Positions 34,171-42,599 of a stretch of DNA of 64,000 nucleotides are shown piece by piece. The DNA is from JAKOWB01 sp038363005 (GTDB lineage Bacteria; Pseudomonadota; Alphaproteobacteria; Kiloniellales; JACOMY01). Below the pieces are notes generated by a model. It made no database searches and was not told where the DNA came from. It saw nothing but the letters and a program-made list of their open reading frames with translations. The stretch's first letter is position 1; each line of letters begins with the position of its first letter. Both the position numbers and the translations under genes were made by a program. The stretch is taken from the NCBI GenBank assembly GCA_038363005.1, contig JBBQBI010000024.1:1-64000 (forward strand), written 5' to 3'.

Positions 34171-35143
34171 CGCGCGACCCGCGCGTGAGCTGCAGGAAGA
34201 TGTCTTCCAGGTCGGTCTCGGTGGTGCGCACGTCGACGATCGACAGCCCCAGCGCGCTGACCGTCTTCAGCACCCCGGCCACCGGGCTTTCGCTGGCGCG
34301 ATAGCGGAACACCAGGCGCTGCGGCTCCACCAGCTCGGCGTTGTAACGCGCCAGCGCCGCCGGCACGGCGGCCAGCGGCCGGTCGAGCAGCAGCACCAGC
34401 TCCTTGTTGTCCAGCCGGCCCATCAGCCCGGCGGTGGTGTCGCAGGCGATGACCCGGCCGTGGTTGATGATGGCCAGGCGGTCGCAGAGTTCTTCCGCTT
34501 CTTCCAGGTAGTGCGTGGTCAGCAGGATGGTCACGCCCTGGCGGTTCAGCTCCTGCACCATGGCCCAGAGCTGGCGGCGCAGCTCGACATCGACACCGGC
34601 GGTGGGCTCGTCCAGCACCAGTATCGGCGGGCTGTGCACCATGGCCTTGGCCACCATCAGGCGGCGGCGCATGCCGCCCGACAGCGTCCGGGCATAGGCC
34701 TCGGCCTTGTCGGCCAGGCCCAGCCGCTCGAGGATCTCCATGGTGCGCCGCTCTTTCGGCGGCACGCCATAGAGCCCGGCCTGCAGCTCCAGCAGCATGC
34801 GCGGCGTGAAGAAGGGGTCGATGTTCAGTTCCTGCGGCACCACGCCGATGGCGGCGCGTGCCTGGCGCGGCTGGCGGTCGATGTCGAGGCCCCAGATCGT
34901 CGCCGTGCCCGAGGTCTTCAGCACCAGCCCGGCCAGGATGTTGATCAGCGTCGACTTGCCGGCGCCATTCGGCCCCAGCAGGCCGAACAGCGAGCCGCGC
35001 GGAATGGTCAGGTCGACCGCCTTCAGCGCGTGCTTCGGCTCGGCCTTGCCGCTCTTGCCATAAACCTTGTCCAGCGCCGTGACTGCCACGGCGGCATCGG
35101 GCAGTGCCGGTGTGGCGGCGGGGCTGAGAACGGCAGGGGTCAT
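34157..35143 (-). CDS. ABC transporter ATP-binding protein
   Basis: A 328-residue ATPase with Walker A GPNGAGKSTL, signature LSGGMRRRLMVAKAM, Walker B ILVLDEPTAGVD and the H-loop TTHYLEEAEELC. The 80-residue C-terminal extension resembles DrrA/NatA-type exporters, which drive lipids, drugs or sodium. A permease gene of the ABC-2 class would be expected; none lies in this operon, where the downstream partner is a lipoprotein hydrolase. The start at 35143 lacks a strong ribosome-binding site, and a later start cannot be excluded. Confidence 0.9.
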   Translation of the reverse strand: MTPAVLSPAATPALPDAAVAVTALDKVYGKSGKAEPKHALKAVDLTIPRGSLFGLLGPNGAGKSTLINILAGLVLKTSGTATIWGLDIDRQPRQARAAIGVVPQELNIDPFFTPRMLLELQAGLYGVPPKERRTMEILERLGLADKAEAYARTLSGGMRRRLMVAKAMVHSPPILVLDEPTAGVDVELRRQLWAMVQELNRQGVTILLTTHYLEEAEELCDRLAIINHGRVIACDTTAGLMGRLDNKELVLLLDRPLAAVPAALARYNAELVEPQRLVFRYRASESPVAGVLKTVSALGLSIVDVRTTETDLEDIFLQLTRGSRDATS

Positions 35144-35331
35144 GGTCCAGGCGGGGCGGGATGGGGGAGGCCATGCCTACTCGCTGCTGCCCCTCCTGGC
35201 AAGTCGCCCCGACCGGCGTCGCGCCGACCGGCGTCGCGCTGGCGCCGCGACTGTCTGGGCGGTTGCGCGGCGCCGGCTGGCCGCTATGATCCGCGCCCAG
35301 CGCAAAGTCCGCCAGATGGATCGAGACAGCC

Positions 35332-35535
35332 ATGGCCCAGAATGACGCCCCCGCCAATGCCACGCCGCCCGAGGTGATCGAGGTAGCGAGCGAGACCGTC
35401 GCCTGCGACGGTGGTGGCGGCGCGCTGGGTCATCCGCGGGTCTATCTGAACATGGCCGGGCGCGGCTTCATCGAATGCGGCTATTGCGACCGCCGCTTCG
35501 TGCTGCAGGCCGGGGCCAAGACCGCGGCGCACTGA
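35332..35535 (+). CDS. CHCC-type zinc-finger protein
   Basis: A 67-residue protein with the zf-CHCC pattern of bacterial relatives of the complex I accessory subunit NDUFS6: a first Cys in VACDGGGGALGHPRVYLNM (with the His of GHP) and a CxxC in FIECGYCDRRFVL. It is widespread in alphaproteobacteria. Whether it binds complex I in bacteria is not settled. It is divergent from the ABC gene and converges on ptsN with only 5 bases between stop codons. Confidence 0.9.
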   Translation: MAQNDAPANATPPEVIEVASETVACDGGGGALGHPRVYLNMAGRGFIECGYCDRRFVLQAGAKTAAH

Positions 35536-35540
35536 CGCCG

Positions 35541-36005
35541 CTAGGCGGCGTGGCTCGCCGGGGTTTCCGTCAACAGGGCGTAGATGGCTTCCGGCGTCGA
35601 GGCGCCGCGCAGCTTCTCGCAGATGCTGCGATCGCGCAGCAGGCGCGACACCTGGGCCAGGGCCTTCAGATGGTCGGCGCCGGCGGTCTGCGGCGCCAGC
35701 AGCAGGCAGATCAGGTCGACCGGCTGCTCGTCGATGGAATCGAAGTCGATCGGCTGCTCCAGCTTGGCGAAGAGGGCATAGAGCCGGTTCAGGCTGGCCA
35801 GCTTGCCGTGCGGGATGGCGATGCCGTTGCCGACGCCGGTAGTGCCCAGGCGCTCACGTTCCAGCAGCACCTCGAAGATCGCGCGCTCCGGCTCGCCGGT
35901 GATCTCGGCGGCGCGGCGCGCCAGCTCCTGCAGGGCCTGCTTCTTCGAAGAGGCGCGCAGGTTGGCGATGACGCCACGCGTCGAGATGAGATCGGTCATG
36001 TCCAT
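35541..36005 (-). CDS. ptsN: Nitrogen-PTS enzyme IIA
   Basis: A 154-residue IIA-Ntr regulator, phosphorylated through the nitrogen phosphotransferase system and tied to nitrogen and potassium control. The phospho-accepting histidine is in GIAIPHGK (His66); ATTERLGTTGV-type sequence precedes it (ERERLGTTGVGNG). Length is normal. It lies 21 bases behind hpf on the same strand, the usual rpoN-hpf-ptsN order. The start may be ATG 36005 or the third codon (35999); AGGATC upstream favours neither strongly. Confidence 0.94.
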   Translation of the reverse strand: MDMTDLISTRGVIANLRASSKKQALQELARRAAEITGEPERAIFEVLLERERLGTTGVGNGIAIPHGKLASLNRLYALFAKLEQPIDFDSIDEQPVDLICLLLAPQTAGADHLKALAQVSRLLRDRSICEKLRGASTPEAIYALLTETPASHAA

Positions 36006-36026
36006 GCTCGGTTCGGATCCTGACCG

Positions 36027-36620
36027 CTATGCGCCGCGGCCACCGCGCGCTTCGCGCGGATCGACCCAGCCAATGGTGCCATCCGAGCGCCGGTAGACCA
36101 TATTGAGCCCGCCGTGTCCGGAATTGCGGAACAGGAGCGCCGGTTCGCGGCTCAGGTCAAGCCGCATGACGGCCTGACCGACGGTCAGTTGCAGGATCTG
36201 GGCGGACATCTCGGCCACGATGGGCGGCGCGTCGGCGCTGTCGGCCTCGGCCTCCTGCTCGTCGGGCTGCAGCACATAGGCGGTGGCCATCTCGCTGCCG
36301 CCGACGTCCTGTACCGGTGCTACCGTGTGGTGGTCGCGCAGGCGGCGCTTGTGCCGGCGCAGTCGCTTGGCCAGGTGCTCGGCGGCGTCGTCGAAGGCGT
36401 GATAGGGCTCGTGCGACGAGCCCTCGGCGAAGACTTCGATGTTGCGGCTGACGTGCGCCAGGATGGTGGCGCGGTAGCGCTGGTTCTCATGCGCGACCGT
36501 CACGCTGACTTCCAGCGCGTCGCCGAAATACTTGGCCAGCGCCGCCTGCAGACGCTCTCCGATGTGAGATCGGAAAGCGTCGCCAACGTCCAGCTGCTTG
36601 CCTGTGACTGTGAGCTTCAT
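36027..36620 (-). CDS. hpf: Ribosome hibernation-promoting factor, long form
   Basis: A 197-residue ribosome-dimerising factor. The N-terminal RaiA/HPF domain (about 1-100) starts KLTVTGKQLDVGDAFRSHI; the C-terminal dimerisation domain (about 135-190) includes VGQAVMRLDLSREPALLFRN and the ending DGTIGWVDPRE. Both are typical of long HPF, which forms 100S ribosomes in stationary phase. AAGG lies 4 bases before the ATG. It stands between rpoN (123 bases upstream) and ptsN. Confidence 0.95.
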   Translation of the reverse strand: MKLTVTGKQLDVGDAFRSHIGERLQAALAKYFGDALEVSVTVAHENQRYRATILAHVSRNIEVFAEGSSHEPYHAFDDAAEHLAKRLRRHKRRLRDHHTVAPVQDVGGSEMATAYVLQPDEQEAEADSADAPPIVAEMSAQILQLTVGQAVMRLDLSREPALLFRNSGHGGLNMVYRRSDGTIGWVDPREARGGRGA

Positions 36621-36743
36621 GTGACCTTAGTCTTGCAGATATGGCGGCGGGCGGCGCGTCACAAGACCCAGCCCAGCGGGCGGAAGGGGGTAAGGCGCCG
36701 GCGGCGAAAAGCGCGCGGACCTTAGTGGCGGCCCCCAGGGCTG

Positions 36744-38108
36744 TCAAGGCGGCCTCCCGGCCCGCATGCCGGCCTGTCGGCGGCGCTGTGCCGTTGCAGG
36801 AATTTTTAATATTTTCCGATATTTAGCGACAGTTCGCCGAGCCAGGGGAAAGTCCTCGCGCTGCAGCTGATCGGTCAGCGCCTGGTCGGACAGCGGGGCC
36901 CCCGCCGGCTCCTCGGCGATCAGGTGGGCCAGCCGGGCGCTGGCCGCCGCGGCGCTTACCGGGCCCTCGCCCAGGGCGGTGGAAAAGAAGCGCGCCAGCG
37001 GCAGCACGCCCTGGCTGCAGGCCAGGTACTTGTTGGCCACCAGCCGGCTGATGCTGGATTCCGACAGCCCCAGCGCCTCGGCCAGGGTGCGGCGGGTCAG
37101 CGGCCGCAGCGCGGGAAAGCCGTCGCTGAAGAAAGCCAGCTGGCGGACCGCCAGCTCCTGGCCCAGGGCCAGCAGGCTCTGGCCCCGGCGCACCAGGGCG
37201 CGCACCAGCCAGCCGGCTTCGGCCGTGCGGCTGGCGACATAGGCCTTGTCGCTGCGCCGCCGCAGCCCGGGCTTGAGGGCGCGGCGGCGGTCCAGATTGA
37301 CCTTCAGGCGGGGCAGCGCCTCGGCGTTGAGCCGCACCAGCGGCCGGCCGGCGGCATCCAGGCTGACCAGCAGGTCCGGCACCACCGGCGCTGCGTCGGG
37401 CGGATTGAAGCTCAGTGCCGGCTTGGGATCGAGGCCGCGCAGCAGCTGCAGACGGCGAAACAGCTCCGGCTCGTCCAGGCCGGTCAAGGCCTGGAGCTGT
37501 CGTCGGTCGCCGGCGGCGACCAGCGGCAGGTTGGCCAGGATGGCGCGGAAGGCCGGGTCCAGCAGCCCGCGTTCGGCCAGCTGCAGGCTCAGGCATTCCT
37601 GCAGCGAGCGGGCGAAGAGGCCGGGTGTGCCGAGGCCCTGCAGGCGGCCGATGGTCCGCTCCAGCAGCGCGCTGTCAGGCCGCCCCGGCAGCGGCGGCAG
37701 GTTGGCCGGCAGGTAGCCGGCCTCGTCCATCTCGTTCAGCAGCGCCAGCGCCAGGGTCTGCTCGGCTGGGGTGGCAAAGGCCAGGCGGATCGCCTGTTCC
37801 AGGTGCCCGGCCAGCGAGGGGCCGGGCGCCGCGGCCTGGGACTCGCCCCAGTCGTCGGCGCTCCAGGCGGTGGCGCTGGCGGCCTCGGCCAGGTAGTCCT
37901 CGCCCGGCGCATCGCGCGGGTCGGGGGCCAGCAGCGACTGCCCCTGGCCCTCCTCGCGCTCCAGGAAGGGGTTTTCCTCCAGCTTACGCTCGACCAGGGT
38001 CTGCAGGTCGCCGGCCGACAGCAACATCAGTTCGATCGACTGGCGCAGCCCGGGCGTCAGCGCCAGGGATTGCGACTGCTTGAGGCTGAGGCGCTGGCCA
38101 ACTGCCAT
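36744..38108 (-). CDS. rpoN: RNA polymerase sigma-54 factor
   Basis: A 454-residue sigma-54, slightly shorter than the usual 480-500. The N-terminal region I is present (LSLKQSQSLALTPGLRQSIE), followed by an acidic region II shortened relative to enteric homologues, the core-binding part and the C-terminal RpoN box ARRTVAKYRK. An HTH-like ALGLSESSISRLVANK precedes the box. It directs transcription of nitrogen and other genes that need enhancer-binding ATPases. GGGGG is 4 bases before the ATG; lptB ends 10 bases upstream, so the genes are co-transcribed. Confidence 0.96.
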   Translation of the reverse strand: MAVGQRLSLKQSQSLALTPGLRQSIELMLLSAGDLQTLVERKLEENPFLEREEGQGQSLLAPDPRDAPGEDYLAEAASATAWSADDWGESQAAAPGPSLAGHLEQAIRLAFATPAEQTLALALLNEMDEAGYLPANLPPLPGRPDSALLERTIGRLQGLGTPGLFARSLQECLSLQLAERGLLDPAFRAILANLPLVAAGDRRQLQALTGLDEPELFRRLQLLRGLDPKPALSFNPPDAAPVVPDLLVSLDAAGRPLVRLNAEALPRLKVNLDRRRALKPGLRRRSDKAYVASRTAEAGWLVRALVRRGQSLLALGQELAVRQLAFFSDGFPALRPLTRRTLAEALGLSESSISRLVANKYLACSQGVLPLARFFSTALGEGPVSAAAASARLAHLIAEEPAGAPLSDQALTDQLQREDFPLARRTVAKYRKILKIPATAQRRRQAGMRAGRPP

Positions 38109-38118
38109 GCGGCCCCCG

Positions 38119-38916
38119 TCAGAGGCTGAAGGACTCGCCCAGGTAGACGCGCCTGACGTCGTCGTTGGCGACGATGTCGCGCGGCAGGCCCTCCATCAGC
38201 ACGTGTCCCTCGTGGATGATGTAGGCGCGGTCGACGATCTCCAGCGTGTCGCGCACGTTGTGATCGGTGATCAGCACGCCGATGCCGCGGTCGCGCAGGT
38301 GCGAGACCAGGTTGCGGATGTCAGCCACGGCGATGGGGTCGATGCCGGCCAGCGGCTCGTCCAGCAGCATGAAGTTGGGGCGCGAGGCCAGGGCACGGGC
38401 AATTTCGGCACGGCGCCGTTCGCCGCCCGACAGCGCCAGCGCCGGGGTGCGCCGCAGGTGGCCGATGGAGAACTCGGTCAGCAGCTCGTCGAGGCGCGAT
38501 TCGCGCTGGGCGCGGTCGGGTTCCACCACCTCGAGCACGGCGCGGATGTTCTGTTCCACCGTCAGGCCGCGGAAGATCGAGGCCTCCTGCGGCAGATAGC
38601 CGATGCCCAGGCGGGCCCGGCGGTACATCGGCAGGTCGGTGATGTCGTGGCCGTCCAGCGTGATCCAGCCGTAGTCGGGTTGCAGCAGGCCGGTCACCAT
38701 GTAGAAGCAGGTGGTCTTGCCGGCGCCGTTCGGGCCCAGCAGGCCTACAACCTCGCCGCGCTGCAGGCCGATCGAGACGTCACGCAGCACCGGACGCTTC
38801 TTGAAGGACTTGCCCAGGCTGACTGCCATCAGGCCGGCGCGATCAGCCACCAGGCGCGGGCGACGCTCCAGTTCAGCGCGTTCGCGCGCCCGCATCATGT
38901 CGGCAGAGCGTTGCAT
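38119..38916 (-). CDS. lptB: LPS export ABC transporter ATPase
   Basis: A 265-residue ATPase that powers lipopolysaccharide extraction from the inner membrane with LptFG. Walker A GPNGAGKTTCFYM, signature LSGGERRRAEIARAL, Walker B FMLLDEPLAGIDP and ITDHNVRDTL are all present. The start is uncertain: I use ATG 38916 (MQRSADMM...), 34 bases after the lptA stop; a longer frame begins at 38991 inside lptA, and ATG 38898 is also possible. It lies between lptA and rpoN. Confidence 0.94.
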   Translation of the reverse strand: MQRSADMMRARERAELERRPRLVADRAGLMAVSLGKSFKKRPVLRDVSIGLQRGEVVGLLGPNGAGKTTCFYMVTGLLQPDYGWITLDGHDITDLPMYRRARLGIGYLPQEASIFRGLTVEQNIRAVLEVVEPDRAQRESRLDELLTEFSIGHLRRTPALALSGGERRRAEIARALASRPNFMLLDEPLAGIDPIAVADIRNLVSHLRDRGIGVLITDHNVRDTLEIVDRAYIIHEGHVLMEGLPRDIVANDDVRRVYLGESFSL

Positions 38917-38950
38917 TCCTTGCCTATCCCAATACTCGACGCCGGCCAGT

Positions 38951-39817
38951 CTAGCCGCAGGAGCCTGGCGCTGTCTTGTTGTCCTTGCCATCCGGGGTTG
39001 CCGGCTTGTCCTTCTTGTCCCCGTCCTTGTTGGGGATCAGCAGGCCCTTCACGCGGTCGCCCTTCAGGGTGGAGATGCCGGTCACCAGGTTGACCTCGGC
39101 CTCGTCGCCGTTCAGCTGGTTGTTGCCGCTGGTGATCTTCACGTTGCCGGTGACCAGGGCGATCTGCTCCTGCACCAGATAGCGGCCGCGGTCGCCGGAG
39201 ACATAGTCGCAGGGCGTCAGTATCTCGACGTTGTCGTAGGCGTCGACCACGCGCATCTCTTTCTTGCCGGCGATCAGCATGAAGGTCGCCGTCATGACGT
39301 CGGCGCGCAGCACGTTCTTGGTGTTCTTCTGCGGATCGATGCGCACCACCTCGGCATGGCCGCGGGCCACCGCCAGGTCCTTGCCCTGCCAGTACTCCAG
39401 GCTGTCGCGCGCGGTCACGGTATCGCCCTTAGTGACCAGCTTCAGGTTCTTGCCGGTCAGCACCATGACCTGGCTCTTCACGTCGTAGACGCCACGGTCG
39501 CCAGACGCGGTGCCGTTCGCCGAGGTGATGGTCACCGCGCCGATCGCCTCGACCTTGTAGATGTCGCCAGTGCCGTCGCCGCTGCCGGAGTAGTAGGCGC
39601 GCAATTCGTTGGCGCGGATCTCGGTGCCTTCCTTGATCGCCTTGGCATTGCCGTGGGCGATGTAGACCCGCTCCTCGCGGCGCCATTCGATGCCGTCGTC
39701 GGCGAAGATCTCCAGCGGCTTGCCGTCATCGCCGCCCAGCAGCGACTGCGCCGGGGCGGGCGTGGCCAGCAGCCCGCCGGCCAGCAGCAGCAGGAGAGAC
39801 GCCAGGATGCTACGCAT
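38951..39817 (-). CDS. lptA: LPS-transport periplasmic protein
   Basis: A 288-residue OstA/LptA protein that bridges the periplasm for lipopolysaccharide. A signal peptide (LLLLLAGGLLATPAPA) precedes beta-jellyroll repeats (IEWRREERVYIAHGNAKA, KAEVVRIDPQ-like segments, GRYLVQEQIALVTGNVKI). The C terminus is Lys/Asp-rich (NKDGDKKDKPATPDGKD). It is longer than enteric LptA (185 residues), as in other alphaproteobacteria. Its start codon overlaps the lptC stop by one base (TGATG), implying coupled translation. Confidence 0.92.
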   Translation of the reverse strand: MRSILASLLLLLAGGLLATPAPAQSLLGGDDGKPLEIFADDGIEWRREERVYIAHGNAKAIKEGTEIRANELRAYYSGSGDGTGDIYKVEAIGAVTITSANGTASGDRGVYDVKSQVMVLTGKNLKLVTKGDTVTARDSLEYWQGKDLAVARGHAEVVRIDPQKNTKNVLRADVMTATFMLIAGKKEMRVVDAYDNVEILTPCDYVSGDRGRYLVQEQIALVTGNVKITSGNNQLNGDEAEVNLVTGISTLKGDRVKGLLIPNKDGDKKDKPATPDGKDNKTAPGSCG

Positions 39818-40635
39818 CAGCCGCCAGCTCCAGGCGTTGTCGGGCTGCCCTGGGCCGGGCTGCCCTGGGTCAGCTTGGGCGGCAGGTTCAGGATCGGGTC
39901 GGGCACCTTCTCGTCGCCGCCCTTCTCACCGCCGGCGCCCTTGTCCTTGGACTTGCCGTCGGGGTCGGGCAGCACGGTCAGGTGGCTCTTGCCGGTAAAC
40001 AGCATGACGCCGCCGGACTGCTGGAACACGAAGCCCTCGGCCTCGATCAGGCCGGAGGGGCCCTGGCCCTCGACACCCTTGTCGCCGCTGGCGACGTTGG
40101 TCACGAAGTCGATCTCCGCCGCCGGCGTGCGCAGCTCGAAGCCGCGGTCATGGAAGAAGTTGACGTTGTCGATTAGGAAGATCCGCTCGGACTTGCGGTT
40201 GTAGCGCCCCTTGTCGGCTGACAGCGCCGCCCAGGCGCCGTCTTCCAGCGTCATGTCGGCAGTCGGCTGCATCAGCAGCATGATGTCCTCGTTGTCTTCG
40301 ACCTGGCGGGCCACCGTCGCGGTCAGGCTGTAGGGCCGGCCGTACTGGTCGATGCCGTCGTAGCGCGGCCCGACCATCACCAGGTTCTTCGCCATGTCCG
40401 GCGACAGGTCGGAGAGGTCGGCGGAGAGCAGCTTGCCGTTCGGCACCAGCTGCTGCCAGAAGACGATCAGCCCGACCAACACCACCGCCACCACCGGCAG
40501 GGTGAACTTCATCAGCGACACGAAATAGGAATAGCCATTGCGGCCCGACCAGCGCGGCGGCGCCTGCCGGCGGCGACGGCCGCTGGGCTCGCCCTGCGGC
40601 GATGGCGGCAGCGGCTGATCGGCGGCGAGCGTCAT
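39817..40635 (-). CDS. lptC: LPS export protein, inner-membrane anchored
   Basis: A 272-residue LptC with a cytoplasmic basic N terminus, one membrane helix (about residues 40-62, LPVVAVVLVGLIVFWQQL) and a periplasmic jellyroll (MVGPRYDGIDQYGRPYSLTA, TADMTLEDGAWAALSADKG). The C-terminal Gly/Asp/Lys-rich tail is not conserved. It works between LptB2FG and LptA. It begins 11 bases after the kdsD stop, extending the operon. Confidence 0.92.
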   Translation of the reverse strand: MTLAADQPLPPSPQGEPSGRRRRQAPPRWSGRNGYSYFVSLMKFTLPVVAVVLVGLIVFWQQLVPNGKLLSADLSDLSPDMAKNLVMVGPRYDGIDQYGRPYSLTATVARQVEDNEDIMLLMQPTADMTLEDGAWAALSADKGRYNRKSERIFLIDNVNFFHDRGFELRTPAAEIDFVTNVASGDKGVEGQGPSGLIEAEGFVFQQSGGVMLFTGKSHLTVLPDPDGKSKDKGAGGEKGGDEKVPDPILNLPPKLTQGSPAQGSPTTPGAGG

Positions 40636-40646
40636 GGCATCACCAC

Positions 40647-41678
40647 TCAGGCCACGCCAGCGCGCAGGCAGTCGTAGAGCTGCACGATGCCGATCGGCCG
40701 CTCGTCCTCGACGACGAAGAGGCTGAGGATGCGGCGATCGTTCATGAAGCCGATGGCCTCGGCGGCCAGCGCCTGCGGGCGAATGGTCTTGGCGCCACGG
40801 GTCATCACCGCGGCGGCGCTCTGCGACAGCAAGCCATCGCCCATGTGGCGGCGCAGGTCGCCGTCGGTGATGATGCCGGCCAGCTGGCCCTGGGCATCGA
40901 CGATGCCGACGCAGCCGAAGGGCTGCGCGCTCATCGCCAGGATAGCCTCGCTCATCGGCGTGTCGGTAGCGACCAACGGCAGCCGTGGCGCGACATGCAT
41001 CAGGTCCTTGACCCGGAGCAGCCGCGCGCCCAGCGCGCCACCCGGGTGCAGCACCTGGAAATCCTGCGCCGAGAAGCCGCGGCGCTCCAGCAGCGCCACC
41101 GCCAGGGCATCGCCCAGCGCCAGCATCATGGTGGTCGAGGTGGTGGGCGCCAGGCCCAGCGGGCAGGCCTCGGGGGTGCGCGGCAGTAGCAGCGCCACGT
41201 CGGCTTCCCCGGCCAGCTGGCTGGCGGTGCCGCCGGTGATGGCGATCAGCGGGATGGCGAAGCGGCGGGTGTAGTGGATGATCGCCGCCAGCTCGGACGT
41301 GTTGCCGGAGTTGGACAGCGCGATCACCGCGTCCTGCGGCGTGATCATGCCCAGGTCGCCGTGGCTCGCCTCGCCCGGGTGGACGAAGAGCGCCGGCGTC
41401 CCGGTAGAGGCCAGGGTGGAGGCCAGCTTGCGCGCGATATGGCCGCTCTTGCCCATGCCGGTGACGATGACCCGGCCCTTGACCTGGGCCAGGCGGTCCA
41501 GCGCGCCGACGAAGCTGCCGTCGAGCTGGCTGGCCAGCGCCGCCAGGCCGGCACCCTCCAGCTCCAGCACCCGGCGCGCCACAGCCAGGTCGCGCTCGGC
41601 CGTTGTGCCGTCGGGCAGCGCGGTCGCGGCGCTGGCCGGGCTATCAAGCGGTCGGCTCTTGGGCTGGGCTTCGCTCAT
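40647..41678 (-). CDS. kdsD: Arabinose-5-phosphate isomerase
   Basis: A 343-residue enzyme making D-arabinose 5-phosphate from ribulose 5-phosphate for Kdo synthesis. The SIS sugar-isomerase domain is at about 50-190 (VTGMGKSGHIARKLASTLAS, VIALSNSGNTSELAAII), followed by paired CBS domains in the C-terminal half (VKDLMHVAPRLPLVATDTPM; VMTRGAKTIRPQALA). Length is normal. It heads the kdsD-lptC-lptA-lptB-rpoN series; GGAG precedes the ATG. KpsF-type capsule isomerases are the alternative, but context favours kdsD. Confidence 0.95.
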   Translation of the reverse strand: MSEAQPKSRPLDSPASAATALPDGTTAERDLAVARRVLELEGAGLAALASQLDGSFVGALDRLAQVKGRVIVTGMGKSGHIARKLASTLASTGTPALFVHPGEASHGDLGMITPQDAVIALSNSGNTSELAAIIHYTRRFAIPLIAITGGTASQLAGEADVALLLPRTPEACPLGLAPTTSTTMMLALGDALAVALLERRGFSAQDFQVLHPGGALGARLLRVKDLMHVAPRLPLVATDTPMSEAILAMSAQPFGCVGIVDAQGQLAGIITDGDLRRHMGDGLLSQSAAAVMTRGAKTIRPQALAAEAIGFMNDRRILSLFVVEDERPIGIVQLYDCLRAGVA

Positions 41679-41854
41679 GGACTCCAGGACGGTCGGGGCA
41701 AAGGGTTGACGGAAAACCGACCCGCCGCCAGCGACGGGCTCGCAGCGGCCAGGTGCTCAGCCCCCAGGACGCCGCCACTCTAGCAGACCTTGCGGTCCGG
41801 CCGGAACCACGCAGCGGCCGGCGGCGCAAGGAAGCCTGCCTCTTTTGTTACGCA

Positions 41855-42466
41855 TCAATGGGCCAGGACATCCACTTCGCCATAGCCCAGTAGGTCGAGA
41901 TAGGCGCGCGCCGGCAGGTAGGCGAAGGCGGCATCAGCCAGCCCGGCGCGGTTCTCGCGCTCCAGCATCTGGTCCAGCACCGCCTTCAGGCGATGCAGGT
42001 GCAGCACGTCGGAGGCGGCGTATTTCAGCTGTTCCTCGCTCAGCGTCGGCGCGCCCCAGTCGGAGGACTGCTGCTGCTTGGCCAGGTCGACGCCCAGCAG
42101 TTCCTTGCAGAGGTCCTTCAGGCCGTGGCGGTCGGTGAAGGTGCGCACCAGCTTGGACGCTACCTTGGTGCAGTAGACCGGCACCGCCCAGGCGCCCAGC
42201 CAATGCCCCATGGTGGCCAGGTCGAAGCGCGCGAAATGGAACAGTTTCAGCACCTTGGGATCGGCCAGCAGGCGCTTCAGGTTCGGTGCGTCATAGTGCC
42301 CCGGGCGAAACTGCACCAGGTGCGCATCGCCGTCGCCGGCCGACAGCTGGGCCAGGCAGAGGCGGTCGCGGTGCACCTGCAGGCCCATGGTCTCGGTGTC
42401 GATCGCGACCACCGGCCCGAGGTCCAGGCCGTCGGGCAGGTCGCCGTCATAGAGGTGATGGGTCAT
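41855..42466 (-). CDS. rnd: Ribonuclease D-like 3'-5' exonuclease
   Basis: A 203-residue DEDD exonuclease of the RNase D family that trims RNA 3' ends. Exo I VVAIDTETMGLQVHRD, Exo II HFARFDLATMG and Exo III YAASDVLHLHRL carry the metal-binding residues (DEDDy type). It is much shorter than E. coli RNase D because the HRDC domains are absent, which is normal for the alphaproteobacterial form. GAGGCGG precedes the ATG. It lies upstream of kdsD, 176 bases apart, on the same strand. Confidence 0.9.
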   Translation of the reverse strand: MTHHLYDGDLPDGLDLGPVVAIDTETMGLQVHRDRLCLAQLSAGDGDAHLVQFRPGHYDAPNLKRLLADPKVLKLFHFARFDLATMGHWLGAWAVPVYCTKVASKLVRTFTDRHGLKDLCKELLGVDLAKQQQSSDWGAPTLSEEQLKYAASDVLHLHRLKAVLDQMLERENRAGLADAAFAYLPARAYLDLLGYGEVDVLAH

Positions 42467-42599
42467 CCGCCTCGCTTCCGCTGTGCTGGCTTCCGTTGTC
42501 TTGGGACCGGAGTATATAAGGGCGGCGTCTTTCTAATGCGATAGTTGGCGCCGGGCCAGGGTTTTGCGTGGCCGGCGGGTGACGAAGGGATGGGACGAG

